Assembly: GCA_963579235.1 (NCBI GenBank)
Contig: CAUZFM010000041.1
Coordinates: 1-23,445 of the forward strand
Source of the DNA: UBA1149 sp963579235
GTDB taxonomy: Bacteria > Desulfobacterota > Binatia > UBA1149
Reading direction: 5' to 3'
Length of the DNA: 23,445 nt
Below are positions 1-8,226 of the stretch, one piece after another. The notes below the pieces were generated by a model. The model saw only the letters and a list, made by a program, of their open reading frames with translations. It searched no databases and was not told the DNA's origin. Each line of letters begins with the position of its first letter. Within the stretch, counting starts at the first letter, position 1. The position numbers were made by a program, and so were the translations under genes.

Positions 1-602
1 GCGGGACGGCGCTGTACCGGTCCGAAGCGTCCCAGGGGGTAGCCGATAGGGATAGTCACCACGACACCGTATTCGTCGGGGATCTCGAAGTGCTCCACTA
101 ATTCGTCCTCAAAGACCTGGTGCATGGTGGTCAGTGCGGCCCCCAGGCCAACTGCGCGGCAGCCGAGCAGGATGTTCTGCACGCAGGGGTATACCGCGCC
201 GTAGTTGGGCGGGGCCGGGCCCACCCGTTCGGCCTCTGGTACCTTGAAGGGCCAGTCGCGCAGCCCGCAGACGATGAGCAGCAGCGGGTATTCCTGCATG
301 TGGTTAGCCTGGTACAGCAGCGTGCGACCCTGCCGGGCCATGGGCGAGGTGTCGTCGTCATCGACCGTGAAGTTGCCGAAGCGGGACTCGATGGCGGCCT
401 TGTAGCGGGCGGCGAACCACTGCTTGTCGTCGGGTTTGCGCAGCACCAGGAAGGACCAGGGCTGCGAGTTCATTCCCGACGGCGCCTGCACGCCCGCGTT
501 CAGTACCTTGAACAACAGTTCGTCCGCAACCGGGTCCGGGCGCAGGCGTCGCATGGCGCGCACGTCCGAGACCAGGTCAAAAAACCGTGGATTGTCTTCC
601 AT
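1..602 (-). CDS. Nitroreductase family flavoprotein, C-terminus cut by window edge
   Basis: Predicted FMN-dependent NAD(P)H nitroreductase of the cytoplasm, able in principle to reduce nitro groups to hydroxylamines. The start is ATG at 602-600 and the frame is open to base 1, giving 200 visible residues of a family usually about 200-220 long, so only the end is missing. Family signs: an N-terminal RAMRRLRPDPV segment of the FMN phosphate-binding type, NAGVQAPSGMNSQPWSF (the classic APSGxNxQPW flavin-contact motif), a middle PNYGAVYPCVQNILLGCRAV helix, and near the end a VVTIPIGYPLGRFGPVQR stretch matching the usual GYP region. It lies 19 nt downstream of the hydroxylaminobenzene mutase-like gene and is the last gene of a three-gene minus-strand operon. 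Physiological substrate is unknown; the neighbour suggests nitroarenes. Family assignment is firm, substrate is inference. Confidence 0.9.
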   Translation of the reverse strand, partial: MEDNPRFFDLVSDVRAMRRLRPDPVADELLFKVLNAGVQAPSGMNSQPWSFLVLRKPDDKQWFAARYKAAIESRFGNFTVDDDDTSPMARQGRTLLYQANHMQEYPLLLIVCGLRDWPFKVPEAERVGPAPPNYGAVYPCVQNILLGCRAVGLGAALTTMHQVFEDELVEHFEIPDEYGVVVTIPIGYPLGRFGPVQRRP

Positions 603-621
603 TCGTCGTTTCTCCCGAGCG

Positions 622-1074
622 TCAGTCTTCATTGGTCGAGGGTTGCTCGTCTCGGCTTGGCACCAGTCCCCACACCACGAGCGTGAGGGCCACGATCGCG
701 GCCGCCGAGCCCGAGTACAGCAGCAGGTCTACTGCGCTTTCCTGCATCGATGAGCCCGACGCGCCTTCACCGGCGATGGGGGTAGACCGGCTGGTGCCCC
801 ACACCGCGGCCAACTGCAGCGCGGCGTAGAGCGCGTAGTTGGAGAAGATGGTCGTGCCGAAGGCCGTGGCGGCAAGGCGCGGTGAAAGGTGCAGGTGATT
901 CCAGGCCAGCCCCACGATCATAACCAGCATGCCGCCCTGCACGCCGGCCAGGTGGGCAGAAAGGCCGAGCCGCGCGGTGGTAGTGGCGGGTATGGCGACG
1001 CCCGACAGCAGGCCTACGAGTACCAGCAGCGCCCCCGCGAAAAGCAGTGATCGTTTGCGGCCAGCGTTTTTCAT
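622..1074 (-). CDS. Hydroxylaminobenzene mutase (HabA/HabB)-like membrane protein
   Basis: Small integral membrane protein of 150 residues with four hydrophobic segments (about residues 9-28, 43-60, 68-90 and 112-138). The sequence pattern LLSGVAIPATTTARLGLSAHLAGVQ ... GMLVMIVGLAW ... AALQLAAVWGTS ... PIAGEGASGSSMQE is what I recall for hydroxylaminobenzene mutases, which rearrange hydroxylaminobenzene to 2-aminophenol in nitrobenzene degraders. Its ATG overlaps the stop of the upstream amidohydrolase (ATGA, bases 1071-1074), so translation is probably coupled. The nitroreductase that would make its hydroxylamino substrate follows 19 nt later. The family match and the pairing support each other; actual mutase activity is inference, and a general membrane protein of the same fold remains possible. 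Confidence 0.78.
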   Translation of the reverse strand: MKNAGRKRSLLFAGALLVLVGLLSGVAIPATTTARLGLSAHLAGVQGGMLVMIVGLAWNHLHLSPRLAATAFGTTIFSNYALYAALQLAAVWGTSRSTPIAGEGASGSSMQESAVDLLLYSGSAAAIVALTLVVWGLVPSRDEQPSTNED

Positions 1075-2825
1075 CGTGTTCGCGCTCCCTCATAAATCAC
1101 CCGGCCGCCGACAATTGTCATTTCAACCGTGATGTCGCGGATCAGTTCCGGGGCTACTTCGTCGGGCCCGGCCGAAAGCACTGCGAGGTCGGCCAGCTTG
1201 CCCACCTCGATCGAGCCGCGGTCGGCCTCGGCGTGTATCTGCCACGCGGCGTCGATAGTCATCGCGCGCAGCGCTTCGCGCGGGGTCACCCGCTGGTCGC
1301 TGCCCGTGTCGACGCCGTCCTGTTCACCACCGCCCAGTACGCGGCCCCCCGTGGTGACGCGCCTGACGGCTGTCTCCAGCAGCAGCATTGGCGTCATCGG
1401 TACCACTGGCGAGTCGAGGTGTATCGTGTAGCGCAGCCCGAGGTCAGCTGCTTCGCGAAGCGGGCTTATCCGCTGGGCGCGCTCGGGCCCCAGGAAGGTC
1501 TCGTAGTGGCGGTCACCCCAGTACCAGGTGTGGGCGACGAAGAAGCTGGGCGTAACGCCGAGCTCTTTCATGCGTTTGAGCTGGTCGGGGCGGGCCATCT
1601 GCGCGTGTACCAGAATCACCCGCGGGTCGGGGTCCGGCCGTTGAAGCAGCGCGGCCTCGACGGCGTCGAGTATGTCGTCTATCGATGCGTCGCCGTTTCC
1701 GTGTATGGCCAACTGTCGGCCCGCCGAGTGCACCGCAGCCACCAGCTCGGTCAGCCTCTCGGGCGTTATACTGGGGTAGCCCCGGTACCCGGGGTCTCCA
1801 TTGAAAGCCGTGTGATAGGGCTGGCCCAGGTAGCCCGTGAAACCCTGTATCGACCCGTCCGCTACGAGTTTTATGGCCCCGGCGTTGAACAGCGCGCTGT
1901 CGTTCTTGTCGAGCTCCAGCTCGCCGGCCAGCCACAGTGCGGCGGCTTCCTCGTCTGGCCAGGCCTCCACGCGTAGCGGGATCACCCCTAGCTTGGATGA
2001 AGTGGCCATGCCCGCGAGCAGCGCTGCTGGCGTAAGCCCGGACTGCGCGGTGGTGACTCCCTGGGCGGCGTACTCGCGCGAGGCAGAACGCAGCATTCCA
2101 AGTCCCTCGATGGGGGAGAATTTCATGACCCTTTTCATCATCGGCCGTGCCGCGGTTTCTTCGAGCACGCCGTCAGGAGTCCGCCCATCCGACTCGCGGC
2201 GAATTACACCGCCCTCCGGGTCGGGTGTGTCGGCCGTGATGCCCATCGCCTCGAGAGCCATGGTGTTGGCCACCGACAGGTGGCCCGACACGTGGACGAC
2301 AGCAACCGGGTGACTGGCACTGGCTTGGTCAAGGTCGTGGCGGGTAAAGTGCCTCAGGTCTGCCAGCAGGGTGTCGTCGTAGCGGAAGCCCAGCACCCAG
2401 TCCCCCTCGGGCGTATCGGCGGCACGCGCGGCCAGGCGCTCGATGCCCTGCGCTATGTTGTCGAGATCGCCTACCGGCGGGCTGGCAAGGTCGACGTTGG
2501 CGGTGTACATGGCAGTGCCCGGAAAGTGCCCGTGCGCGTCGATGAGTCCGGGCACCAGCGTGCGCCCTGCCAGGTCGTGAAAGACCGTACCGGGGCCGGC
2601 CATTGACTGGATCTCGTCGTCGCTACCGACCGCCACGATACGGTCGCGCCGGAGCAACACGGCCTGGGCGATGTCGTCGTCGGCGTTCATGGTCAGCACG
2701 CGGCCGCCCGTGAAAGCCTGGCTCACCGGCGGGCGCAGCGTAAGCCGCCATACGGCGAACACGATCGCGGCGGCTGACAGAAGGCCGACGCTCAGTGCAA
2801 ATATTCGGACTAAGATGCTCTTCAT
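1071..2825 (-). CDS. Membrane-anchored amidohydrolase, YtcJ-like
   Basis: Metal-dependent hydrolase of the amidohydrolase superfamily, 584 residues. One N-terminal hydrophobic segment (residues about 4-27) would anchor it in the inner membrane with the enzyme domain outside the cytoplasm. It then shows the composite-domain pattern of YtcJ-type proteins: GGRVLTMNADDDIAQAV (39-55), the metal motif LVPGLIDAHGHF with His98 and His100, AIHGNGDASID in the middle, VILVHAQMA, YTIHLDSPVVP with the late Asp, and a C-terminal IEVGKLADLAVL segment. The ATG at 2825 is preceded by a G-rich Shine-Dalgarno stretch (GGGGGG, spacer about 6 nt). First gene of the operon with the mutase and nitroreductase; divergent from the CoA-transferase across a 126-nt gap. 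Substrate unknown; family members act on amides, N-acyl amino acids or esters. Confidence 0.9.
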   Translation of the reverse strand: MKSILVRIFALSVGLLSAAAIVFAVWRLTLRPPVSQAFTGGRVLTMNADDDIAQAVLLRRDRIVAVGSDDEIQSMAGPGTVFHDLAGRTLVPGLIDAHGHFPGTAMYTANVDLASPPVGDLDNIAQGIERLAARAADTPEGDWVLGFRYDDTLLADLRHFTRHDLDQASASHPVAVVHVSGHLSVANTMALEAMGITADTPDPEGGVIRRESDGRTPDGVLEETAARPMMKRVMKFSPIEGLGMLRSASREYAAQGVTTAQSGLTPAALLAGMATSSKLGVIPLRVEAWPDEEAAALWLAGELELDKNDSALFNAGAIKLVADGSIQGFTGYLGQPYHTAFNGDPGYRGYPSITPERLTELVAAVHSAGRQLAIHGNGDASIDDILDAVEAALLQRPDPDPRVILVHAQMARPDQLKRMKELGVTPSFFVAHTWYWGDRHYETFLGPERAQRISPLREAADLGLRYTIHLDSPVVPMTPMLLLETAVRRVTTGGRVLGGGEQDGVDTGSDQRVTPREALRAMTIDAAWQIHAEADRGSIEVGKLADLAVLSAGPDEVAPELIRDITVEMTIVGGRVIYEGARTR

Positions 2826-2951
2826 CTGTTTCCCCCCGGGGTTACCGTGACTGGCGCTTTTGTCATGTTATCGCCACTGTTGGAAACCGATTGGCGGTGC
2901 GTTGCCGGAAGAAACTATTCGGAGAGGAGCCTGAGGCGATGATGAGGAACG

Positions 2952-4187
2952 ATGAAAAATAGCAGACCAGCGCCGCTTGCAGGCCTGCGCGTGATAGAGA
3001 GTTCCCTGTTGGGGCCGGCCGCCATTACGACGCACCTGGCCGATCTCGGCGCAGAGGTCATAAAAGTGGAGTCGCCCGCGGGCGATTACGTGCGCGAAAT
3101 GACCTGGCCGATCATCAACGGAGTGTCGCTGCTGCACATGCACGTCAACCGCGGCAAGAAGAGCGTGGTGCTCGACCTCAAGGTAGCGGAGGGGGCCGAG
3201 TTGTACCGCGAGCTGGTACGCGGCGCCGACGTGGTGGTGGAGGCCATGCGACCCGGCTCGCTCGAGCGGCGCGGGCTGGGCTACGAAGCCCTGCGCGAGA
3301 TAAACCCGCGCATCGTCTTCTGCAACATATCGGGGTACGGGGCGACAGGTCCTTACAGCGGCCTGCCGGCCCACGGCATAGCCTTTGATACCTGGGCGGG
3401 CATCGTCAGGCCGGAAACCGACGACGATGGCTTCTGCTTTCTACCCGAGCACGCGAGCATGGGTATGCACGCCGGACCGTTGCTGGGCGCGCTGGGGGTC
3501 CTGGCGGGGGTGGTACGCGCGCGTGAGTCGGGTGAAGGATGCTTGATGGAGATCGGCCAGTCCGACGCGGCGGCCTATATGGACTGGTACCGCAGCGAGA
3601 CCTGGATGGCTTACGATCGGCCCGAAGACGAGGTCACGGGCAACAAGGCCGACAATTACGAACGCCGCGAGCCAGGCACCGCGGGCATGAAAGAAGGCGT
3701 GCGCTACCAGGTCTACGAATCAACCGACGGGCACGTTTTGTTCATGGCCAGTGAGAAGGCCTTCTGGAAAAATTTCTGCGCGTGCGTGGGACGCGAGGAT
3801 CTGTTCGAACGCTGGCCGGGATCAAAGTTTGCCGACCACGCACGCGGCAACCGCGAGCTGCAGGCCGAATTGCGCGACATTTTCATCGCGCGTAGCAGTG
3901 CTGAATGGATAAGCGCGGCCGACGAGCACAACTTTCCTGTTGCGCCCTGTAACTCGCCGCGAACACTGGCCGAGGACCCGCAGTTTCGCGACAGGTTTCC
4001 ACTCTATGGCCACGAGCAGCACGGTGCCGACATGCTGCCGTTCCCGCTCAAGCTGGCAGGCGAGACACTACCGGCGCCTGCAATGGCGCCCACCGTCGGC
4101 GAGCAGACCGACGAGGTGTTGCGGGAGCTGCTGGGCTGTGACGACGAACGACTGGCCGCGTTGCGGGCCACCGGCGCCCTCGGCTGA
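2952..4187 (+). CDS. Family III CoA-transferase (CaiB/BaiF type)
   Basis: Cytoplasmic enzyme predicted to move CoA between carboxylic acids, of the formyl-CoA/carnitine-CoA transferase or racemase type; 411 residues fits. Diagnostic segments: LAGLRVIESSLLGP at the N-terminus, LADLGAEVIKVESPAGDYVR (30-49), NRGKKSVVLDLK (66-77), ADVVVEAMRPGSLERRGLGYE (92-112), INPRIVFCNISGYGATGPY (117-135) and a C-terminal APTVGEQTDEVLRELLG. The usual GxGQxVDVS region reads GEGCLMEIGQSDAA (195-208), so the catalytic Asp aligns with Glu200, with an Asp at 205 close by. ATG 2952 has GAGG four bases upstream. It runs divergent to the amidohydrolase operon and ends 9 nt from the end of the convergent acyl-CoA ligase, leaving no room for separate terminators. 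Substrate not predictable. Confidence 0.93.
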   Translation: MKNSRPAPLAGLRVIESSLLGPAAITTHLADLGAEVIKVESPAGDYVREMTWPIINGVSLLHMHVNRGKKSVVLDLKVAEGAELYRELVRGADVVVEAMRPGSLERRGLGYEALREINPRIVFCNISGYGATGPYSGLPAHGIAFDTWAGIVRPETDDDGFCFLPEHASMGMHAGPLLGALGVLAGVVRARESGEGCLMEIGQSDAAAYMDWYRSETWMAYDRPEDEVTGNKADNYERREPGTAGMKEGVRYQVYESTDGHVLFMASEKAFWKNFCACVGREDLFERWPGSKFADHARGNRELQAELRDIFIARSSAEWISAADEHNFPVAPCNSPRTLAEDPQFRDRFPLYGHEQHGADMLPFPLKLAGETLPAPAMAPTVGEQTDEVLRELLGCDDERLAALRATGALG

Positions 4188-4196
4188 ACAGGGGGC

Positions 4197-5870
4197 TCAG
4201 GATTCGAGCTCGATCTTGAGCACCTTGCCGGCCGCGTTGCGGGGCAGGGGCTCGCTGCGCAGTTGCCAGAGGCTGGGGACCTTGAAGGTGGCCATGGTTT
4301 CAGCGCACCAGGCGGCCAGCTCGTGGCTGGTCGTTGGTTCGCGGTCGTCTGAGCCTGCGCCGGCGGTCAGCACGACGATGGCCTTGACCTCCTGTCCGAG
4401 CTCGGCGTGATCAACGCCGATAACGGCGGCTTCTTCGACCGCCGGGTGGGCTTCGAGGCGTCGTTCAATCTCGACGGGGTAAATGTTCTCTGCGGCGCGC
4501 AGTATCATGTCGCGCGCGCGGCTGTTGATGTACAGGCGACCGTCGAGAAGGTGGCCTATGTCGCCGGTAGCCAGCCAGCGGTCCGGGTGGATGGCCTCGC
4601 ACGTGGCCTCGGGTTGTCCCCAGTACTCGAGCATGAGGTAGGGGCTGCGCACGAAGATCTCGCCGTCTTCGCCGTTGGGCAGCGCGTCGCCGCTGTCATT
4701 GCGTATTTCGACTTGCTGGGTAGGCATCACGCGGCCAACCGACAGCGGGTGGTGGGCGAGCTCTCGGCCACCGGTCATCGTAACCGGCACGACGGTTTCG
4801 CTGCTGCCGTAGCCCAGTCCGACTCCCTGCTCGCCGTTGGGTACAATATCGCGCATGCGCGCCTGGGTTTCAGGTGTGGTGGGAGCTCCGCCGCTGCCGA
4901 GGTTGCGCAGTGAGCTGAGGTCGTAGTCGTGCAGGCGGGGATGGCGGAGTACGCGTGGTGCCATGCTGCCCAGTCCCGCCCAGATCGTGACCCGTTCCTT
5001 CTCGATCAGTCTCAATACCTCTTCGGGGTCAAAGGCTCCCAGTCGCCACACCGCCTTTGCGCCCGCGGCCATCATCATCAAGCCGCCCGTGTACAGGCCC
5101 GACATGTGAAACAACGGCACGGTCATGAGCGCGCAGGTGGCCGGCGGGTCGCTTTCGCCGGGTAGCCCGTCTTCGGCCGCCAGCATGATGTTGCGAAAGC
5201 CGTGCAGCATTGAGTTGCTTAGAAAACCGCACACGCCGCGGTGGGTGTTTACGGCGCCCTTGGAACGGCCGGTGGTGCCGCTGGTGAAGAGGATTACGGC
5301 GGGGTCGTCTTCGGCTATGGGAGTTTCAGGCAGGCCGCCGTCGGGCGAGTAGTTGGCCAGTTGCTCGAAGTCGGTCTCGATCTTGATAACAGCTATGCCG
5401 GGGGCAGCGGCCAGCGCGTCGCCCAGGCCAGCGAGTCGTTTTTCATCGGCTACCAGGACCCGCGGCGTAGTGAGTTCCAGTGCGTGTCGTATTTCGTCGG
5501 GTTTCCACCAGCCGTTCATGGCCGACACGACCGCGCCCAGGCTTACCGTGGCCCAGAAGGTGACCAGCCACTCGGGGTGGTTCTCGGCGAGTATGGCCAC
5601 ACGGTCGCCAGGCTGCACGCCGTACTCGTCCCTGAGTGCGGCCGCCGTCGAGCAGACCATACGGTAGTGCTCGGCGTAGCTGATGCGGCGGTCCCCCGAG
5701 ACAATGTATTCTGCGTCGCCGTGCAGGGCCGAGTCGGCCAGTACTTCCCTGAGCGAACGCTTGCGGTTGGCGAACACCTGCATGCGTTGGCCGAGGACTT
5801 CTTCCTCGACGACGTCGAAGCCGCCACCGGGGGCGATGAGTTGGGCGGTTATCCTGTCAAAAACGTCCAT
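4197..5870 (-). CDS. AMP-dependent acyl-CoA ligase (FadD-like)
   Basis: Activates a carboxylic acid to its acyl-CoA through an acyl-AMP intermediate in the cytoplasm. With the ATG at 5870 the protein has 557 residues. Core motifs are all present: FTSGTTGRSKG (195-205, ATP loop), GYGSSET (353-359), LATGDIGHLLDGRLYINSR (433-451), DMILRAAENIYPVEIE (454-469, hinge/A8) and PRNAAGKVLK with catalytic Lys549. The frame is open 50 codons further upstream, but that stretch lies inside the end of the DUF3604 gene and reads as non-homologous sequence, so I reject that start; the ribosome site before 5870 is weak. It is the last gene of the operon with the nitronate monooxygenase and DUF3604 genes, 59 nt after the latter's stop. 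The chain length and ring type of the acid cannot be read from sequence. Confidence 0.93.
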   Translation of the reverse strand: MDVFDRITAQLIAPGGGFDVVEEEVLGQRMQVFANRKRSLREVLADSALHGDAEYIVSGDRRISYAEHYRMVCSTAAALRDEYGVQPGDRVAILAENHPEWLVTFWATVSLGAVVSAMNGWWKPDEIRHALELTTPRVLVADEKRLAGLGDALAAAPGIAVIKIETDFEQLANYSPDGGLPETPIAEDDPAVILFTSGTTGRSKGAVNTHRGVCGFLSNSMLHGFRNIMLAAEDGLPGESDPPATCALMTVPLFHMSGLYTGGLMMMAAGAKAVWRLGAFDPEEVLRLIEKERVTIWAGLGSMAPRVLRHPRLHDYDLSSLRNLGSGGAPTTPETQARMRDIVPNGEQGVGLGYGSSETVVPVTMTGGRELAHHPLSVGRVMPTQQVEIRNDSGDALPNGEDGEIFVRSPYLMLEYWGQPEATCEAIHPDRWLATGDIGHLLDGRLYINSRARDMILRAAENIYPVEIERRLEAHPAVEEAAVIGVDHAELGQEVKAIVVLTAGAGSDDREPTTSHELAAWCAETMATFKVPSLWQLRSEPLPRNAAGKVLKIELES

Positions 5871-5929
5871 CAGCGGTTTGCTCGTTCGAGAAGCGGGGCG
5901 CTTTTTATGTAGTTGGAGCGTATCGCCCT

Positions 5930-8197
5930 TCAGCGCAAGTAGATCGGCGATGACCAGGCCCGCGGCTCGGCCGATGCCAGGCAATCCTCCTCGTTGGGCG
6001 TACGGAAGTCCGAGCCCCAACAGGGGTTCACCTCCTCGCAGTTGCCATCGTTATCGTACTTGCAGCGCAGGGTGTCGGCGTTGACCGTGGGAGTGGCGCG
6101 CTCGATGGCGCGCACGTAGTACACGTGTTCGCGATCGCTGCGGGCCTGCTCGGGGTCGTCAAATTCCACCGTGCAGCCGTTGCCGTCCGCGGGGCAGGGC
6201 AGTATCTTCCACGGGTCTTCGATGAGTTCGGCCAGGGAGTCGTCTTGTGCCTCCGCTAGATTGTCGGGGCTGCGCGCACGCACGCGCACTACTTCTATGC
6301 GTTCGATGGGTCGCCTGCTGTCAGTGGGGTTGTAGCACTCGCCTCGGCACAGGCGTTCAAGCCGCGAGGGTGACAGCCCCTGTTCGGAGTGCTCGGGGCA
6401 GCCCTGCTCCTGCTCCAGCGAGCCAGCGGCTCGTACCCTGAAACGCGGTGTTCCGGTCATGTCGGCTTCGCCTCCCATGGCGAGCTCGCCGTCGGGGCCG
6501 TTCAGGAGGTCAAACCACAGCAGTATGCGCGGCCCGCTGGTGCCGTAGACTTCGCGTCGTTTCATGGCCTGCCAGATCGAGTCGCGGTCGCGGCCGCCGG
6601 AGTGTACAGCCACCAATCCGCCGGTGACAAAAAATGAGGCTACTCGTTCGGCTTCCAAGGCGAGCATCGGGTTGGACATGATCGCGTCGTTGGCCACGAA
6701 AGCCTGCGATTTTCCATTGTCGGTAGCTTTCTCTCCGCGCATGATGTCGTAAGCGAAGCGGCTGTGTAAACCGCGGGCCTCGGTCATCTGGTAGCGCGCG
6801 TATTCCTTGTAGCCGGTGCCCGGGCGCGCAGAGTGGTTGTCGCTCGAAGCCATGAAGCCGAAGCGAAAACGCCGGGGTCTGCCGTCTGCGTCGCTGCCGT
6901 CTGCCTCGCTGCCAGTCAATGCCAGCGTGTACTGCGCAGAGTTGCGCGGCCGGTAGTTGAAGGACGGAAGAAAACAATCGCGGCATTGGCCACAGTCGAG
7001 CCAGTCTTCGGGGGCAGCCCAGGGTAACGTCAGATGACCCTGCAGGCCGGCCGCGAGATAGTTGGCCTGGGCTTCGGTCACCAGCTGCTCGCAGTGAGCC
7101 GAGTCGGGGTTTTCGCAACGTTTGCGCACAAGCTGGCCAGCCCGCTGGCAGCAGGGCAGGTAGTCATCGCTGGCCTCGGGGCAAACAGTACCGTTGTCGC
7201 CAGTAACACCGTCCTCACGCCAGTCTCGGTACTCTTCGGAGTTACCGTGGCCGGAGAACACCTCCAGTAGGATCTGCCTTTCGGGGTCGTGCTGCGCGCC
7301 CTTCAACTGCTTGTCAAACGATGAGCCCGGCGGTGTGTACACTCCCCAGGCCGTGCCGTGCGGAATGACTATAGATTCGTGCCCCCACTGGGCAAGTTTT
7401 TCGAACAACTCGGCGGGGTCCAGGGCGGTTTCGATGCAGTCGTTGGGGAGTTGGCGGGTGTCGATTCCTGTCTCGCAGTCCGGCGTGTCCAGCAGCTCGT
7501 CCTGGTAGAAATTGAAGGAAAGAAACTGATCGATTTCATCCAGGTCGGCCAGGGGCAGTAGTAGCTGCTGCTTGAGCGGACGCTTGGCGCCCAGCATTTC
7601 TATCAGCAACGAACGCGCAGCTATCGGGCGCCTGGGTATGGAGTCTTCGTCGAGGTCGCGCAGGATGACGTTCTTGTGCCCCCAGTGCTCCGACGGGGTC
7701 TGCCCCACCTGTGTCCACTCCCATCCCAGGTAGGCCACCACGTCGGGGTTGTCGGGGTCGCCGGCCAGGGCGTTGCACTGGCGAACCGAATCCACGGTCT
7801 CTTGCCAGTGTTGCGGGGTCAGGCCCTCGGCGTGATCGTTAATGCTCCAGAAGTCGAGGCCCGAACAGTAGCGCGCAAAATCACAGGCATCGGCCGGTGG
7901 GTGCGCGCCTTCGCCCTGGAGGAGGGGCAGGCTGAAGGTGAACGCGTCGGGCGAAAAGGTGGTGTGCACGTGCAGGTCGCCGAAGAGGATCTGCTTGTCG
8001 TTGCCGACCTCGAGAGCCTCGGCGGTTTTGCTCTGCTTGGCCTGCTCGGCCTCGATTACTGCCGTTGGCAAGGCGGCACCTTCTATGTTGCCAGGACCCT
8101 GGTGCTTACCGCAGCCTGGCAGCATGACCAGGGCTGCCGCACTGATAGTAAGAAAAATCCGAAGTGGCGTGGTCTCGAGATGAAGGTGATTAACCAT
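5930..8197 (-). CDS. DUF3604 (PHP-like) lipoprotein
   Basis: Exported protein of the DUF3604 family, which resembles PHP metallo-phosphoesterases. With ATG 8197 it has 755 residues. This start gives a basic N-terminus, a hydrophobic core (13-26) and a lipobox-like LPGC with Cys29, and it has a GGGGA ribosome site about 10 nt upstream; the longer open frame would add 75 residues read through the neighbouring gene. Seen motifs: FGDLHVHTTFSPDAF (72-86, HxH metal ligands 76 and 78), DFWSINDHAEGL (115-126), and later FGFMASSDNHSARPGTGY, a typical DUF3604 signature. There are unusual cysteine-rich stretches in the middle (CPEASDDYLPCCQRAG, DCGQCRDCFLP), plausible in an exported protein. It starts 29 nt after the nitronate monooxygenase stop. 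Activity of the family is not established to my knowledge; hydrolysis of a phosphate or sulfate ester would be a guess. Confidence 0.88.
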   Translation of the reverse strand: MVNHLHLETTPLRIFLTISAAALVMLPGCGKHQGPGNIEGAALPTAVIEAEQAKQSKTAEALEVGNDKQILFGDLHVHTTFSPDAFTFSLPLLQGEGAHPPADACDFARYCSGLDFWSINDHAEGLTPQHWQETVDSVRQCNALAGDPDNPDVVAYLGWEWTQVGQTPSEHWGHKNVILRDLDEDSIPRRPIAARSLLIEMLGAKRPLKQQLLLPLADLDEIDQFLSFNFYQDELLDTPDCETGIDTRQLPNDCIETALDPAELFEKLAQWGHESIVIPHGTAWGVYTPPGSSFDKQLKGAQHDPERQILLEVFSGHGNSEEYRDWREDGVTGDNGTVCPEASDDYLPCCQRAGQLVRKRCENPDSAHCEQLVTEAQANYLAAGLQGHLTLPWAAPEDWLDCGQCRDCFLPSFNYRPRNSAQYTLALTGSEADGSDADGRPRRFRFGFMASSDNHSARPGTGYKEYARYQMTEARGLHSRFAYDIMRGEKATDNGKSQAFVANDAIMSNPMLALEAERVASFFVTGGLVAVHSGGRDRDSIWQAMKRREVYGTSGPRILLWFDLLNGPDGELAMGGEADMTGTPRFRVRAAGSLEQEQGCPEHSEQGLSPSRLERLCRGECYNPTDSRRPIERIEVVRVRARSPDNLAEAQDDSLAELIEDPWKILPCPADGNGCTVEFDDPEQARSDREHVYYVRAIERATPTVNADTLRCKYDNDGNCEEVNPCWGSDFRTPNEEDCLASAEPRAWSSPIYLR

Positions 8198-8226
8198 GTG
8201 TATCTTTTCCCCGCCAGTGAAGGGGA

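Noticed and set aside
5871..6020. 50-residue N-terminal extension of the acyl-CoA ligase
   Set aside because: It lies over the 3' end of the DUF3604 gene and does not look like ligase sequence; the ATG at 5870 gives a normal family length.
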